Shown: positions 27,154-37,054 of the stretch, piece after piece
How positions within the stretch are numbered: the stretch's first letter is position 1
Layout of the letters: every line of letters starts with the position of its first letter
Assembly: GCA_902623005.1 (NCBI GenBank)
Contig: CACNSC010000002.1
Span: forward strand, 106,750-170,749
Length of the DNA: 64,000 nucleotides
Reading direction: 5' to 3'
From: an uncultured Coxiella sp.
Lineage (GTDB): Bacteria; Pseudomonadota; Gammaproteobacteria; Coxiellales; Coxiellaceae
Program-made: the position numbers and the translations under genes
Notes under the pieces: generated by a model
Told to the model about the DNA's origin: nothing
The model's input: only the letters and a program-made list of their open reading frames with translations
Database searches by the model: none

Positions 27154-28410
27154 TTATTCTCCTAAAGATAAACCCTCGCTACTAGTTTGATTCAACTCAA
27201 CCTGTTCGATCTTGGTGAAACGCGAGCTGATCTTTTTCGAAGACACGTGAACCTGCTCAACATCTTGTTGCGCTTGCTGGATGTGTTTCGCAAGGTTATC
27301 CATGCGAGTTTGAAAGCGATTGAAATCGCTACCCAGTGCATTGAGGTGTTGTTGAATGATGTGCACTTGCTTGCGGGTTGCTGCATCTTTCAATACAGCT
27401 CTTGCGGTAGTGAGGACAGCCATCATGGTGGTGGGTGAGACTAGCCAGACACGTGCACGTTGTGCGGTTTCAATTAAGTCAGGGTAGTGTGCATGTATTT
27501 CAGCAAAAACGGCTTCTGCTGGAATAAATAGCATTGCACCATCAGATGTTTCATCTGGAATAATGTATTTAGAAGCAATATCTTGTATATGTTTTTTAAT
27601 GTCATTTCTAAACAGTTGTTCAAGTCGGTGTCGCTCTTGTGCGGTTAAGTCACTGGACTGCAGTTGCTTAAAACTTTCCAATGGAAATTTAGCATCAATT
27701 GCCATATTTCCTGTGGGCTCTGGTAAAAATAACAAGCAGTCGACACGTTTGCCGTTGGATAGGGTGTGCTGCAATGAGAAATGGCCTTCGGGTATAACGT
27801 TGCGAATTAGGCTGTTGAGTTGTATTTCACCAAAAGCTCCACGTGAGCGTTTGTCGTTAAGAATGTCTTGCAAGCCTACGACGTTACTGGAGAGCTCGGT
27901 GATCTTTTGTTGCGCTTGGTCAATGATGGTTAGGCGTTTCATGACATCGGTAAAAGTTGCCGTGGTTTTCTCAAAACCTTTGGTGAGTTGTTTATCGACT
28001 TCGCCGCTGATTTGCAGTAAGCGTTGTTGGGTTTCTTTCGTTAGTTGATTGATTTGCTGCAACAATAATTCACCGTGTTGTTTGAGCGTGCGATGGATGT
28101 GTTGTTGCGCATCTTGCAAGCCTTCTCGCAAGCTAGTTTGAATGACTTTTAGGCTATCAACTTGGTGTTTATCAAACCGTTCACGTTGCTGTTTGATATC
28201 TTGATTGTGTTGTTGCAACAGGCTGTGCAAATCTTGGCGCTGGGTTTGTAATTGATGTATGCGTTCCAGTACAATCACCAACTGTTGATCGATACCTTGT
28301 GTTGTTTGAGACTGTTGTTGTTGATTTTTTTGCAGCCGCCAGACGACTGCAACTAACGCAACGATTGCGATTAATGATAAGGCGTTTAGGATAATGATGG
28401 CAGCGTTCAT
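27154..28410 (-). CDS. rmuC: DNA recombination protein RmuC
   Basis: A 418-residue protein with one N-terminal membrane helix (AAIIILNALSLIAIVALVAV), a long glutamine-rich coiled coil to about residue 170, then the conserved RmuC nuclease-like domain (SRGAFGEIQLNSLI, DCLLFLPEPTGNMAIDAKFPLESF, LFIPAEAVFAEI). RmuC limits inversions at short repeats in E. coli. Converges on ybiT with an 8-base gap. GGAA lies six bases before the ATG. Confidence 0.94.
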   Translation of the reverse strand: MNAAIIILNALSLIAIVALVAVVWRLQKNQQQQSQTTQGIDQQLVIVLERIHQLQTQRQDLHSLLQQHNQDIKQQRERFDKHQVDSLKVIQTSLREGLQDAQQHIHRTLKQHGELLLQQINQLTKETQQRLLQISGEVDKQLTKGFEKTTATFTDVMKRLTIIDQAQQKITELSSNVVGLQDILNDKRSRGAFGEIQLNSLIRNVIPEGHFSLQHTLSNGKRVDCLLFLPEPTGNMAIDAKFPLESFKQLQSSDLTAQERHRLEQLFRNDIKKHIQDIASKYIIPDETSDGAMLFIPAEAVFAEIHAHYPDLIETAQRARVWLVSPTTMMAVLTTARAVLKDAATRKQVHIIQQHLNALGSDFNRFQTRMDNLAKHIQQAQQDVEQVHVSSKKISSRFTKIEQVELNQTSSEGLSLGE

Positions 28411-28514
28411 GCTGTATTCCTTGATTCATTCTTAGTGTGTGCATTATGTCTGATTTCTCGCTGATGGCAAACTACGGTCGCATCGATTTGAAGCAATAAT
28501 CTTAGGAGCATCAA

Positions 28515-29294
28515 ATGTCAAAGTCATTGGATCAGTTACGTCAGATTATTCAACAAGCATTCTCGGAGCAGGGTGGTTGTGAATGGATGCGAGCGCAAGA
28601 TTATTCATCGATAGCGCGTTATTCGATTGAGGAAGTCTATGAATTGTGGGACGCTATTTCCCGTCAAGACGTTGCTTCTATCAAAGAAGAGTTGGCCGAC
28701 CTATGCTTGCATACGGTGATTTATGCCGAACTAGCGCAACGCCAGGATTGGTTCACCTGGGAAGAAATGGTACAAACCGCTGTTGATAAGCAGCTTAAGC
28801 GACGAGTTAGTGTTAATCACAGTCATTTATCAGAAGAGTCAGCACATCAATATTGGCACCAGCAAAAAAATCTGGATCGTCAACAATTATCACTATTAGA
28901 GGATATTCCAGATAATTTTCCACCTCTGCTCAAGGCTGATCAGTTACAATTATTGCAACAGCGCTTAGGTTTTTCTGCGCCATCGCCTGAGCAAAGTGTG
29001 CAGCAGCTGCTGCAATCGGCTAGAGAACTACAATCTGTGGCTCAAACTAATAAGCCACGAAAAATTGAACAGAAACTTGGCGAGCTACTCAAGCAATGTG
29101 TATCAGTCGCAATTAGTCACGGTTTATCAGCTGATGTAGCTTTACATCAAGTTAATGCGGCCTGGTGTGATCAGTGGCAACAATTTGAAAGTTTTTTGCA
29201 AGCATTAGCACTTAGTCCGCGTGAATTATCTGCACAGCAAATACAGAGGTATTGGCAGCAGTTCTTGCAAACCCAAGTTGATGAGTCGGCTTGA
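28515..29294 (+). CDS. mazG: MazG family nucleotide pyrophosphohydrolase
   Basis: A 259-residue protein whose first half is a MazG domain: CEWMRAQDYSSIARYSIEEVYELWDAI and IKEELADLCLHTVIYAELA supply the EExxE/ExxD metal residues. MazG hydrolyses nucleoside triphosphates to monophosphates. The second half is diverged: the second MazG domain keeps only the IEQKLGELLKQCVSVA helix and a QVNAAWCDQW end, without a clear second set of acidic residues. GGAG lies before the ATG. Followed by dapA after 110 bases. Confidence 0.85.
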   Translation: MSKSLDQLRQIIQQAFSEQGGCEWMRAQDYSSIARYSIEEVYELWDAISRQDVASIKEELADLCLHTVIYAELAQRQDWFTWEEMVQTAVDKQLKRRVSVNHSHLSEESAHQYWHQQKNLDRQQLSLLEDIPDNFPPLLKADQLQLLQQRLGFSAPSPEQSVQQLLQSARELQSVAQTNKPRKIEQKLGELLKQCVSVAISHGLSADVALHQVNAAWCDQWQQFESFLQALALSPRELSAQQIQRYWQQFLQTQVDESA

Positions 29295-29403
29295 GCCTTA
29301 TTTGATCAAGCTCTAGCCAAATGCGTTGTTTCTGATTGCACCATGTATGGTGTTGTCATAGTATAAACGCCTTTAGTAATCCTGATTTGAGAGGAATTCA
29401 TTA

Positions 29404-30291
29404 ATGAGATTGACAGGGAGTTTGGTTGCGTTAGTAACGCCAATGAATGACGACCAATCGATAGATTACGACGCACTATCAGAGCTAATTGAATGGCACT
29501 CACATACGGGTACCGATGGCTTAGTGATTTTGGGTACTACGGGCGAGTCTGCCACTGTTACTCCAACGGAACGGCGTGAATTGATCTCTTTTGTTCGATC
29601 ACACATTACTGATCATTGTGCTTTGATTGTGGGAACGGGTTCGTCATCGACTCAAGTAGCTTTATCACTCACGCAAGAGGCATATGAATTAGGTGCAGAT
29701 GCTGCTTTGCTGGTCACGCCTTGCTATGTTAAACCCACTCAGCATGGCTTGTATGCGCATTACAAATACATCGCAGATCACTGTGATTGTCCGCAAATCT
29801 TATATAACGTTCCTTCTCGCTCTGGTTGTGATTTATTATCATCGACGGTCGCACAACTGGCTCAGTTGCCGAATGTTGTTGGGTTAAAAGATGCTACTGG
29901 TGATCTGGATCGTCTTCAAGAATTACTTGCCATTAAAAGTGATATTGTTTTACTGAGTGGTGACGATGCCTCTGCTGCTGAATTTATGCTAGCAGGTGGT
30001 CATGGCGTTATTTCAGTCTCTGCCAACGTGGTTCCGCATGTTATTAAGCAATTATGTAATGCTGCATCTAAAGGCGATGTTGCTGTAACGCAAAAGCTGA
30101 ATCAGTCTCTAGCTACGCTCAATCAAGCTTTGTTTGTTGAATCCAATCCAATACCAGTAAAGTGGTTACTATCACGGATGCATAAAATTAAACCAACACT
30201 GCGTTTACCACTAACGCTTTTGAGTCAAGATTTTCATACGCTGTTTGATGAGCTTTCAAACAGCATGAATCTTTTGCCAACGACCAATTAA
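29404..30291 (+). CDS. dapA: 4-hydroxy-tetrahydrodipicolinate synthase
   Basis: A 295-residue class I aldolase of lysine and diaminopimelate synthesis, condensing pyruvate with aspartate semialdehyde. The N-terminal block is GSLVALVTPM, TTGESATV follows, Tyr134 lies in LYNVPSRSG, and the Schiff-base lysine is Lys162 in GLKDATGD. GAGAGGAATTC precedes the ATG. It begins the dapA-bamC-purC run, which is the E. coli arrangement. Confidence 0.97.
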   Translation: MRLTGSLVALVTPMNDDQSIDYDALSELIEWHSHTGTDGLVILGTTGESATVTPTERRELISFVRSHITDHCALIVGTGSSSTQVALSLTQEAYELGADAALLVTPCYVKPTQHGLYAHYKYIADHCDCPQILYNVPSRSGCDLLSSTVAQLAQLPNVVGLKDATGDLDRLQELLAIKSDIVLLSGDDASAAEFMLAGGHGVISVSANVVPHVIKQLCNAASKGDVAVTQKLNQSLATLNQALFVESNPIPVKWLLSRMHKIKPTLRLPLTLLSQDFHTLFDELSNSMNLLPTTN

Positions 30292-30303
30292 GAGAGAAAA
30301 ATT

Positions 30304-30894
30304 ATGTTGAAATTACCTTGTCGAGCTATATGTTTCACAATTCCATTGATACTTGTGGCTTGTGCGAAATCGGATCAATCTGTGGAGAATGATTATGTTC
30401 ATTCACCCAATGCAGTTGCTCCATTAACTGTGCCACCAGGTGCAACACCACCAAAGGAATCAGCTTACTACCAAATTCCGAGTAACAGTGGGCAGGGACC
30501 TGTATCACCTTCGATACAGCCACCCGATTTGTCGAGTAAGAATCAAGCAGCATTAAAAACTTTTGCACATCAATCAAGAAAGTCTAAACACGCTAAGAAG
30601 CAAAAACACGAAACGCTAATTCTGCCAGCTGAAAATGCTTGGCAAAAAATTGATTTAGCGATTAAGAACAACCCATATCTTACACAAATAAGTCAAGATA
30701 CTAAAAAGCGCGAATGTTTATTGTCTGACAGCTCGCCACTGTCAGGCCACGACAATACACCTCGTTTGGTTATGTTGCAGTTACAACCTGTAAAAGCGGG
30801 TTATTTAGTGACGGTCACTGATGCGCAGGGTGAGCTAGTTGACGTGGTGCAATACAATAAAATGATCGAAAACTTAAAAGGATATATTCTATGA
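30304..30894 (+). CDS. bamC: Outer-membrane assembly lipoprotein BamC, short form
   Basis: A 196-residue lipoprotein with an N-terminal hydrophobic segment and lipobox LVACAKS. A proline-rich disordered region follows (PPGATPPKESAYYQIP), as in BamC, where it binds BamD. The rest resembles one helix-grip domain (ENAWQKIDLAIKNN ... VTVTDAQGELVD). E. coli BamC has 344 residues and two such domains, so one appears missing. Position between dapA and purC supports the call. Its stop overlaps the purC start. Confidence 0.8.
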   Translation: MLKLPCRAICFTIPLILVACAKSDQSVENDYVHSPNAVAPLTVPPGATPPKESAYYQIPSNSGQGPVSPSIQPPDLSSKNQAALKTFAHQSRKSKHAKKQKHETLILPAENAWQKIDLAIKNNPYLTQISQDTKKRECLLSDSSPLSGHDNTPRLVMLQLQPVKAGYLVTVTDAQGELVDVVQYNKMIENLKGYIL

Positions 30895-31628
30895 GTACGG
30901 ATTACAGCAAGATAAAGCCGTTTAGTGCCGGTAAAACCAAGTCGTTGTATGAGACACAAGACCCGCGTTTTATTATCACTGAATTTAGAAATGATACTAC
31001 GGCATTCGATGGTGACAAGCATGCGACTTTGGATCATAAGGGTATTATCAATCATTGCATCAGTAATTTTCTTATGCAGTATTTAGAAACTCAGGGGATT
31101 TCAACGCATTTTGTTAAACAGCTGAGTGATAATGAATCATTAATTAAACGGTTGGATATGATTCCTTTAGAGTCGGTCATTAGGAATATTGCTACAGGGA
31201 GCTTGTGTCGTCGTTTGGGTGTTGAGTCTGGGTTGAAATTATCACCACCGTTGTATGAGCTTTTTTTGAAAAATGATGAGTTGCATGATCCTTTGATCAA
31301 TGACTCTCATGCAGTCGCTTTTGGTTGGGCCACGCAAGCTCAGTTGCATGCTATGTCTGAAATGACACATAGAATTCATCAGAAATTAAGTGAGCTATTC
31401 TTACAAGCTGATTTAATTTTGGTCGATGCTAAGTACGAGTTCGGAGTAGTTGATGGTCAAGTAACACTAGGTGATGAGATTAGTCCTGATTCTTGTCGCA
31501 TCTGGGATCGATCGACCGGTGAGTCTTTGGATAAAGATCGCTTCCGACAATCATTGGGGCGTGTGGTTGAATCTTATCAAATTATTGCTGAGCGATTGGG
31601 TGTGCCATTGCCGCTTTCAGTGGCGTGA
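30891..31628 (+). CDS. purC: SAICAR synthase (phosphoribosylaminoimidazole-succinocarboxamide synthase)
   Basis: A 245-residue enzyme of purine synthesis joining aspartate to CAIR. Features are AGKTKSLYETQDPRFIITEFRND (nucleotide-binding start), VIRNIATGSLCRRLG, ILVDAKYEFGVV and DEISPDSCRIWD. Length matches the E. coli enzyme (237). It overlaps bamC by four bases (ATGA), so they are coupled. It converges with the next gene after 17 bases. Confidence 0.97.
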   Translation: MSTDYSKIKPFSAGKTKSLYETQDPRFIITEFRNDTTAFDGDKHATLDHKGIINHCISNFLMQYLETQGISTHFVKQLSDNESLIKRLDMIPLESVIRNIATGSLCRRLGVESGLKLSPPLYELFLKNDELHDPLINDSHAVAFGWATQAQLHAMSEMTHRIHQKLSELFLQADLILVDAKYEFGVVDGQVTLGDEISPDSCRIWDRSTGESLDKDRFRQSLGRVVESYQIIAERLGVPLPLSVA

Positions 31629-31645
31629 GTGAGCTTATTGATTCA

Positions 31646-32554
31646 CTATGCTGTGACAGCAGTTGCTTGATTGGTATTGAGCGTGTTGACCATACCGGGT
31701 TTTTGTGAAATAAAAAATTTCTCGGCATCGATCTCCTTCGACATGTTCTTTCTGCTGGTGGTAAATTCATAGAGAAGGACCATGGTGATATCACGATTAA
31801 GCTTACTAAAACTAGATACTATAAAGTTTGCCACTAAGGTGAACCCAACGCAGATGATCATTATAGCGATTTGGTGAGTCCCTGATAAAAAGTAAATAAT
31901 ACTCGGCGTTAATGTAATGAGTAGTATCAATAATGTGGCAGCAAGGTAAGTAAGATTAAGCCTGGGTGTTTCCCCCCATATCGCATTGATACGTTTTCCG
32001 ACTGTGCGGTAGGCATTCCTTGCATTGGTTTTTTCTAAGACTATACACGGTATTATAAGAAAGGATGAGCAAACGCAGTTAGTATTGCCTGTGAGATCAA
32101 TAAAATATCGCCATTGGTATAGCCAGCGTCGACCCAAGGCAAAAAAACGACTAAAAAATGTTAAGAATAATGCCCATGAGATTATGTTTTTCCATTGCGA
32201 TTTAATCGAACGTATGCTCTTGAGAATTCCTCTCGGTTGATTTTTGCCAATAATGATATCGCTGAGTTGACGCACTGAAACTGTTGCCGCCACTGCCTCA
32301 AGTAAATTTTTCGAGCAACAGTATGCTATGAGCAATAAACACATAAAAAGATAAGCGCTTGAGAATACGGTCAGGTTTTTCACAGAATTAAAATGAGAAA
32401 TAATTGGGTGAGCAATTAGAAATATCAAAGAAAACTTAACAAGGCCGGCAACAGTTGGTGTGATGATCAGCTTGGGGTGCTTGCGAATGAGCTGTAATTG
32501 GTACTTAACCATTGCTTTGAGCTGTGTTTGCTGATTTGGGCTATTGATGTGCAT
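31646..32554 (-). CDS. Multi-pass membrane protein, DUF6159-like
   Basis: A 302-residue protein with about six hydrophobic segments, at residues near 34-55, 62-82, 125-142, 205-226 and 230-252, with a further one around 160-172. It resembles uncharacterised membrane proteins (DUF6159-type) through ARNAYRTVGKRINAIWGETPRL and FTLVANFIVSSF, but I hold the family name loosely. No catalytic motif is seen. The C-terminal 50 residues are cytoplasmic-like and soluble. Lies alone on the minus strand between purC and queA. Confidence 0.75.
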   Translation of the reverse strand: MHINSPNQQTQLKAMVKYQLQLIRKHPKLIITPTVAGLVKFSLIFLIAHPIISHFNSVKNLTVFSSAYLFMCLLLIAYCCSKNLLEAVAATVSVRQLSDIIIGKNQPRGILKSIRSIKSQWKNIISWALFLTFFSRFFALGRRWLYQWRYFIDLTGNTNCVCSSFLIIPCIVLEKTNARNAYRTVGKRINAIWGETPRLNLTYLAATLLILLITLTPSIIYFLSGTHQIAIMIICVGFTLVANFIVSSFSKLNRDITMVLLYEFTTSRKNMSKEIDAEKFFISQKPGMVNTLNTNQATAVTA

Positions 32555-32779
32555 GGGTTGCTACTATTTTTGAGATGATGATTTATTATACAGTCTCAAC
32601 CTTAAGTGAGTATTAAATATAAGAATATCTTAGCTTATGTGTTAGCCACCTTTGCTTGTGATAATCATTTTAAAAAGTCATTTAAAATCATGTAGATATA
32701 ATTTTATTTTTAGAGTTTTGTTGAGGCGCATATTGCGGTATCATCGGATCTCATTCGATTTTCTCACTTGGAGTGACCG

Positions 32780-33823
32780 TTGTCTTATTCTTTATCTGAT
32801 TTTGATTATGATTTGCCAACCCACCTAATTGCACAGCAACCGCTCGCCAAGCGAAGTGCTAGTAAATTATTAGCGGTTGATACCAAAGCGAAGATATTTT
32901 CTGATAAACGTTTCGATCAAATTGTCGATCTAATTGATTCTAAGGATTTAGTGATCTTTAATGACACTAAAGTTTTTCCTGCTCGTTTCAATGGAGCGAA
33001 ATCTACGGGTGGTAAAATTGAGGGTTTAATAGAACGTATAGTTGATACAAAAACAGCATGGGCTCATATCAAGTCAAGCAAGTCTCCAAAACTCAATACA
33101 ATGTTACGATTGATTCCTGACCTTTCAGTTGAGGTTATTGATCGTCAAGACGACTTATTTTGTTTATCCATAGAAAAAAGCGCTGATCAAACATGGTTGC
33201 CATGGTTGAATAATAACGGTTCGCTACCATTGCCGCCATACATCACTAGGCAACCTGAATCACCTGACTATGAGCGCTATCAAACGGTATATGCGCAGCA
33301 AGTTGGCGCTGTTGCCGCTCCTACTGCCGGTTTGCATTTCGATCAGTCAATATTGCAGCGACTGGTTGATAAGGGGGTTGCTATGGAGCATGTGACTTTG
33401 CATGTTGGGGCAGGTACCTTTCAACCGGTGCGGGTTGACTCACTGGAAGAACATGTTATGCATAAGGAGTGGATCAGCGTTTCTCAGGCGGTTTGTGATG
33501 CAATTTCTAGTTGTCAACGACGAGGTGGGCGCGTAATTGCCGTCGGGACAACGGTGCTTCGTGCGCTTGAGTCAGCTTATCGTTCAGGTACTTTGAATTC
33601 GTACTCTGGGGACACCGATTTATTTATAACGCCTGGTTTTAAATTTAATGTTGTTGATGCCTTACTAACAAACTTTCACTTACCAAAGTCAACATTGTTG
33701 ATGCTGGTCTCAGCATTTGGTGGTTACGAGCTTACGCAGAAAATTTATCAACAGGCGGTTTCAGCACAATACCGTTTTTTTAGTTATGGTGATTGCATGT
33801 TCCTAGAGCAGGCAAAGATTTAA
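32780..33823 (+). CDS. queA: S-adenosylmethionine:tRNA ribosyltransferase-isomerase
   Basis: A 347-residue enzyme that adds epoxycyclopentane to preQ1 in tRNA on the way to queuosine. Family features are LPTHLIAQQPL, LVIFNDTKVFPARF, LPLPPYI, GAVAAPTAGLHFD, LHVGAGTFQPV and TDLFITPGFKF, LLTNFHLPKSTLLMLVSAF. The start is TTG at 32780 with GGAG six bases upstream. The usual neighbour tgt does not follow; a short orphan gene on the other strand does. Confidence 0.97.
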   Translation: MSYSLSDFDYDLPTHLIAQQPLAKRSASKLLAVDTKAKIFSDKRFDQIVDLIDSKDLVIFNDTKVFPARFNGAKSTGGKIEGLIERIVDTKTAWAHIKSSKSPKLNTMLRLIPDLSVEVIDRQDDLFCLSIEKSADQTWLPWLNNNGSLPLPPYITRQPESPDYERYQTVYAQQVGAVAAPTAGLHFDQSILQRLVDKGVAMEHVTLHVGAGTFQPVRVDSLEEHVMHKEWISVSQAVCDAISSCQRRGGRVIAVGTTVLRALESAYRSGTLNSYSGDTDLFITPGFKFNVVDALLTNFHLPKSTLLMLVSAFGGYELTQKIYQQAVSAQYRFFSYGDCMFLEQAKI

Positions 33824-33861
33824 AATTGTATATTTACAAAAGCAACTGCTATGGTCTGGTA

Positions 33862-34407
33862 TTAGCTTGCCATGGCATATTGGTTAGTGATGTCGAGAAC
33901 TCGAAAGCCTTGTCTGGCATTCTCTTTTAAATAATCTGGTAACATGACTGCTTTACTAGCAAGGTTCGTCTTGCGGTGATCATGTAGGGTGTGTAATACA
34001 TCCGCTCTTTTTTCATAATCAGAGCTATTAGGTGTGAACATAATTAATGCGAGTAATGCGGGGTCTTCAATTACCATTTCGATGACATGTTGAGGTAGGT
34101 TTAGTGGACTTAGTATATTGATCGCTTCGTAATTAAGGTCAGCTTTTCTTTGATAAGTATAGTCTTGCGATAGTAGGGCAACGTAAGTCGCAAAGAGTAA
34201 TTGTTGATTGGGTTTTTGATGATTTTTTGCAGCTGAAATAATCGCTGTATGATTAAGATTGTTGGCTGGTTCATTTTGTGGAATTAATTGAGGTTGTTTT
34301 TTTAGTATATATCTTATCTGATCAGCGTCAGCTTTAAGTATGCATCGTAAAAGATTACAAAACAGACTAGGTTGAAATAAACGAGATGAATGATGAAGAT
34401 TATACAT
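33862..34407 (-). CDS. Hypothetical protein, possibly ankyrin-like N-terminus
   Basis: A 181-residue, mostly helical protein without signal peptide. The segment CILKADADQIRYILKKQPQLI looks like the first helices of an ankyrin-type repeat, but no complete repeat follows, so this is weak. No other known motif. The ATG at 34407 has GGA upstream. It lies between queA and clpA, where enterobacteria do not have a gene, and is likely lineage-specific. Confidence 0.6.
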   Translation of the reverse strand: MYNLHHSSRLFQPSLFCNLLRCILKADADQIRYILKKQPQLIPQNEPANNLNHTAIISAAKNHQKPNQQLLFATYVALLSQDYTYQRKADLNYEAINILSPLNLPQHVIEMVIEDPALLALIMFTPNSSDYEKRADVLHTLHDHRKTNLASKAVMLPDYLKENARQGFRVLDITNQYAMAS

Positions 34408-34758
34408 AGCGCATTTCCGTTGTTACTATGAAAAAATATTCTGATGCTCTTGAAGTAGCAAAAGATGTCCATACAGAATAACAAATTTTCCTTAAGATAG
34501 TATTAGTTTTTTGCATAATTTCGACTAACTTGTTGATACTGAATGTAAATGATTATTTTATCCCTTATTTGAAGTGAAATTTAACTTGTATTTTTAATGT
34601 ACTGAAATAAAACTGGTTATGTCGCCTTTTTTTGAAAAACTAAAAAAAATATGAAAAATAATCGGAAATAATTTGAAAATTTAACTACAGTTAGAGTAAA
34701 GGAATTGATTATAATATGAACAAGGATGGGGGTGGTAAACAACGTTAGGAGGTAGCCT
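34408..34758. other. AT-rich non-coding stretch before clpA
   Basis: About 350 bases without a gene. It holds the divergent promoter regions of the orphan gene and clpA. A TATAAT box at 34710-34715 lies 49 bases before clpA, without a clear -35 box at normal distance. No clpS gene, which usually precedes clpA, is found here. Confidence 0.5.
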
Positions 34759-37053
34759 ATGTTTAGTCGATCACTGGAGTATTCGCTCAACGAGGCCTTT
34801 ACTCATGCGCGCGAGCAGCGCCATGAATTCATCACGGTAGAGCACCTCTTACTGTGCTTGTTAGATAATCCTGAAGCTTCTCATGCTTTAATTGCTTGCG
34901 GTGTAAGCACAGAACGTTTGCAAGCGGGATTGAAAATATACGTCAATGAAACTACTCCGCGCATTCCTCCCAATGTTGACCGTGATATTCAACCAACATT
35001 AAGTTTTCAGCGTGTGTTGCAGCGAGCTATTTACCAAGTTCAGAGCATAGGGACTCCTGAAGTCAATGGGATGAACGTCTTGTCTGCTATTTTTGGCGAG
35101 CAAGACAGTCAGGCTGTTTACTTTCTTAATCAAGAGAACGTTACACGCATTGATATTGTGAATTATATCACTCAAAGCATTTCAAAGACTCAAGAAGATG
35201 CTCATTTTGAACAGCAGCCTCAATACCCGCAACAAGATGGATTCTCATCGTCGCAAAGAGATGCTGAAGGCGAAGAAAATTTAATCGAAATGTATACAGT
35301 TAATTTGAATGCAAAAGCTTTATCCGGTCAGCTGAATCCTGTGATAGGTCGAGAGGAGGAGATTGAACGCTGTGTTCAAGTCCTGTGTCGTCGTTCGAAG
35401 AATAATCCAATGTTTGTCGGTGAGGCCGGTGTTGGTAAAACAGCAATTGCCGAAGGTCTTGCTCAGCGTATAGTTTCTAATCAAGTGCCAGATGTGCTGT
35501 CATTTACAACGATCTACAGTGTTGATTTGGGTTTATTGTTAGCAGGTACAAAGTACCGTGGTGACTTTGAAAAACGCTTTAAATCGGTATTGACTGCATT
35601 AAGTAGCCAAACGGGCGCTATTGTATTTATTGATGAGATTCATAATTTAATCGGGGCGGGTTCTGCTACGGGTGGAACGATGGACGCTTCAAATCTTATC
35701 AAGCCCATGTTGAGTTCAGGTGAGCTCAGGTGTATGGGTGCGACTACTTATGAAGAGTTTAGAAATTTTATCTCAAAAGATCATGCGTTACTGCGTCGAT
35801 TCCAAAAGATTGATATTGAAGAGCCAAGCGTTGATCAGACATTAGAGATACTAAATGGATTGCGTTCTCGTTTTGAGAAATTTCATAACATTACATACAC
35901 AGAAAATGCTCTCTATAGGGCTGTGGAGCTTGCTTCTCGGTATATGCCTGACCGAAGGCTGCCAGATAAAGCAATCGACCTTATTGATGAGGCGGGGGCT
36001 TATCAACGGTTACAGCCTCTAGAAACTCGTTCGGTAGTGATTGAGGACCAGCAAATCGAGGAGGTTGTTGCTCGAATGGTGCGTGTACCATTAGCGTCAA
36101 TCTCAAGTACAGATAAAGAGGTGTTGCAATCTTTAGAAGATAATTTAAAGAGCAAGGTCTATGGGCAAGACCATGCTATTGATCAGTTGGTTACCGCAAT
36201 CACGTTGTCTCGTTCTGGAATTCAGAATATGGATAAACCCATTGGTTCGTTCTTGCTCGCAGGTCCAACAGGTGTAGGTAAGACTGAATTAACGAAGCAG
36301 CTTGCTGAATGCTTAGGTATTGATTTGGTTCGCTTTGATATGTCTGAATACATGGAAAGTCATGCAGTGTCACGTTTGATTGGTGCGCCGCCGGGATACG
36401 TTGGTTATGATCAAGGTGGATTGCTTACTGAATCTATCATTAAACAGCCACATTGTGTCTTGTTGCTTGATGAGATAGAAAAAGCGCATATGGATCTTTT
36501 CAATATACTGTTGCAAATTATGGACTACGGTATGTTGACAGATAATAATGGGAGAAAAGCTGATTTCAGGCATGTCATTATCGTCATGACGACGAATGCA
36601 GGGGCGATGGATCTTGAGCGTATGCCAATAGGTTTTTCCGAAACTGGAACTAACTCAGATAATTCCGCCGCTTTAAAAACCATGTTCTCTCCGGAGTTTC
36701 GTAATCGTTTAGATGCGGTTGTCTCTTTCGGACATTTGCCACAGTCAGTGATTGGGCAAGTGGTGGATAAGCATCTATCTGAGCTAAAGAGTCGCTTGAG
36801 TGAGAAGAATATTGATTTTCGTATCACTGATTCAGCAAGGCGCTGGTTGGCAAGAAAAGGGTACGATAAATCACTTGGCGCTAGACCAATGGAGCGTTTA
36901 ATAACAAAAGAGATTAAGGTGCCAGTTGCTCAAAAGATGCTATTCGGAGACCTGCAGGAAGGTGGAAGGGAAGTGGTTGTGAGTTTGAGTCAAGATGAAA
37001 TTAAAATAACTATCACTAACCATGTCTCTGCTGTTGAGGAGCAGGCTCAGTAA
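34759..37053 (+). CDS. clpA: ATP-dependent Clp protease ATP-binding subunit ClpA
   Basis: A 764-residue AAA+ unfoldase that feeds substrates into ClpP. It begins with the double Clp N domain (MFSRSLEYSLNEAFTHAREQRHEFITVEHLLL). Two AAA modules follow, with Walker A GEAGVGKT near residue 221 and GPTGVGKT near 501. The ClpP-binding IGF loop is present (MPIGFSE). AGGAGG precedes the ATG. clpS, the adaptor gene normally just upstream, is absent here. It converges on infA with a single base between stops. Confidence 0.97.
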   Translation: MFSRSLEYSLNEAFTHAREQRHEFITVEHLLLCLLDNPEASHALIACGVSTERLQAGLKIYVNETTPRIPPNVDRDIQPTLSFQRVLQRAIYQVQSIGTPEVNGMNVLSAIFGEQDSQAVYFLNQENVTRIDIVNYITQSISKTQEDAHFEQQPQYPQQDGFSSSQRDAEGEENLIEMYTVNLNAKALSGQLNPVIGREEEIERCVQVLCRRSKNNPMFVGEAGVGKTAIAEGLAQRIVSNQVPDVLSFTTIYSVDLGLLLAGTKYRGDFEKRFKSVLTALSSQTGAIVFIDEIHNLIGAGSATGGTMDASNLIKPMLSSGELRCMGATTYEEFRNFISKDHALLRRFQKIDIEEPSVDQTLEILNGLRSRFEKFHNITYTENALYRAVELASRYMPDRRLPDKAIDLIDEAGAYQRLQPLETRSVVIEDQQIEEVVARMVRVPLASISSTDKEVLQSLEDNLKSKVYGQDHAIDQLVTAITLSRSGIQNMDKPIGSFLLAGPTGVGKTELTKQLAECLGIDLVRFDMSEYMESHAVSRLIGAPPGYVGYDQGGLLTESIIKQPHCVLLLDEIEKAHMDLFNILLQIMDYGMLTDNNGRKADFRHVIIVMTTNAGAMDLERMPIGFSETGTNSDNSAALKTMFSPEFRNRLDAVVSFGHLPQSVIGQVVDKHLSELKSRLSEKNIDFRITDSARRWLARKGYDKSLGARPMERLITKEIKVPVAQKMLFGDLQEGGREVVVSLSQDEIKITITNHVSAVEEQAQ

Positions 37054-37054
37054 T

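Noticed and set aside
27187..28048. Plus-strand frames inside rmuC
   Set aside because: rmuC on the minus strand has full-length family similarity; these have none.
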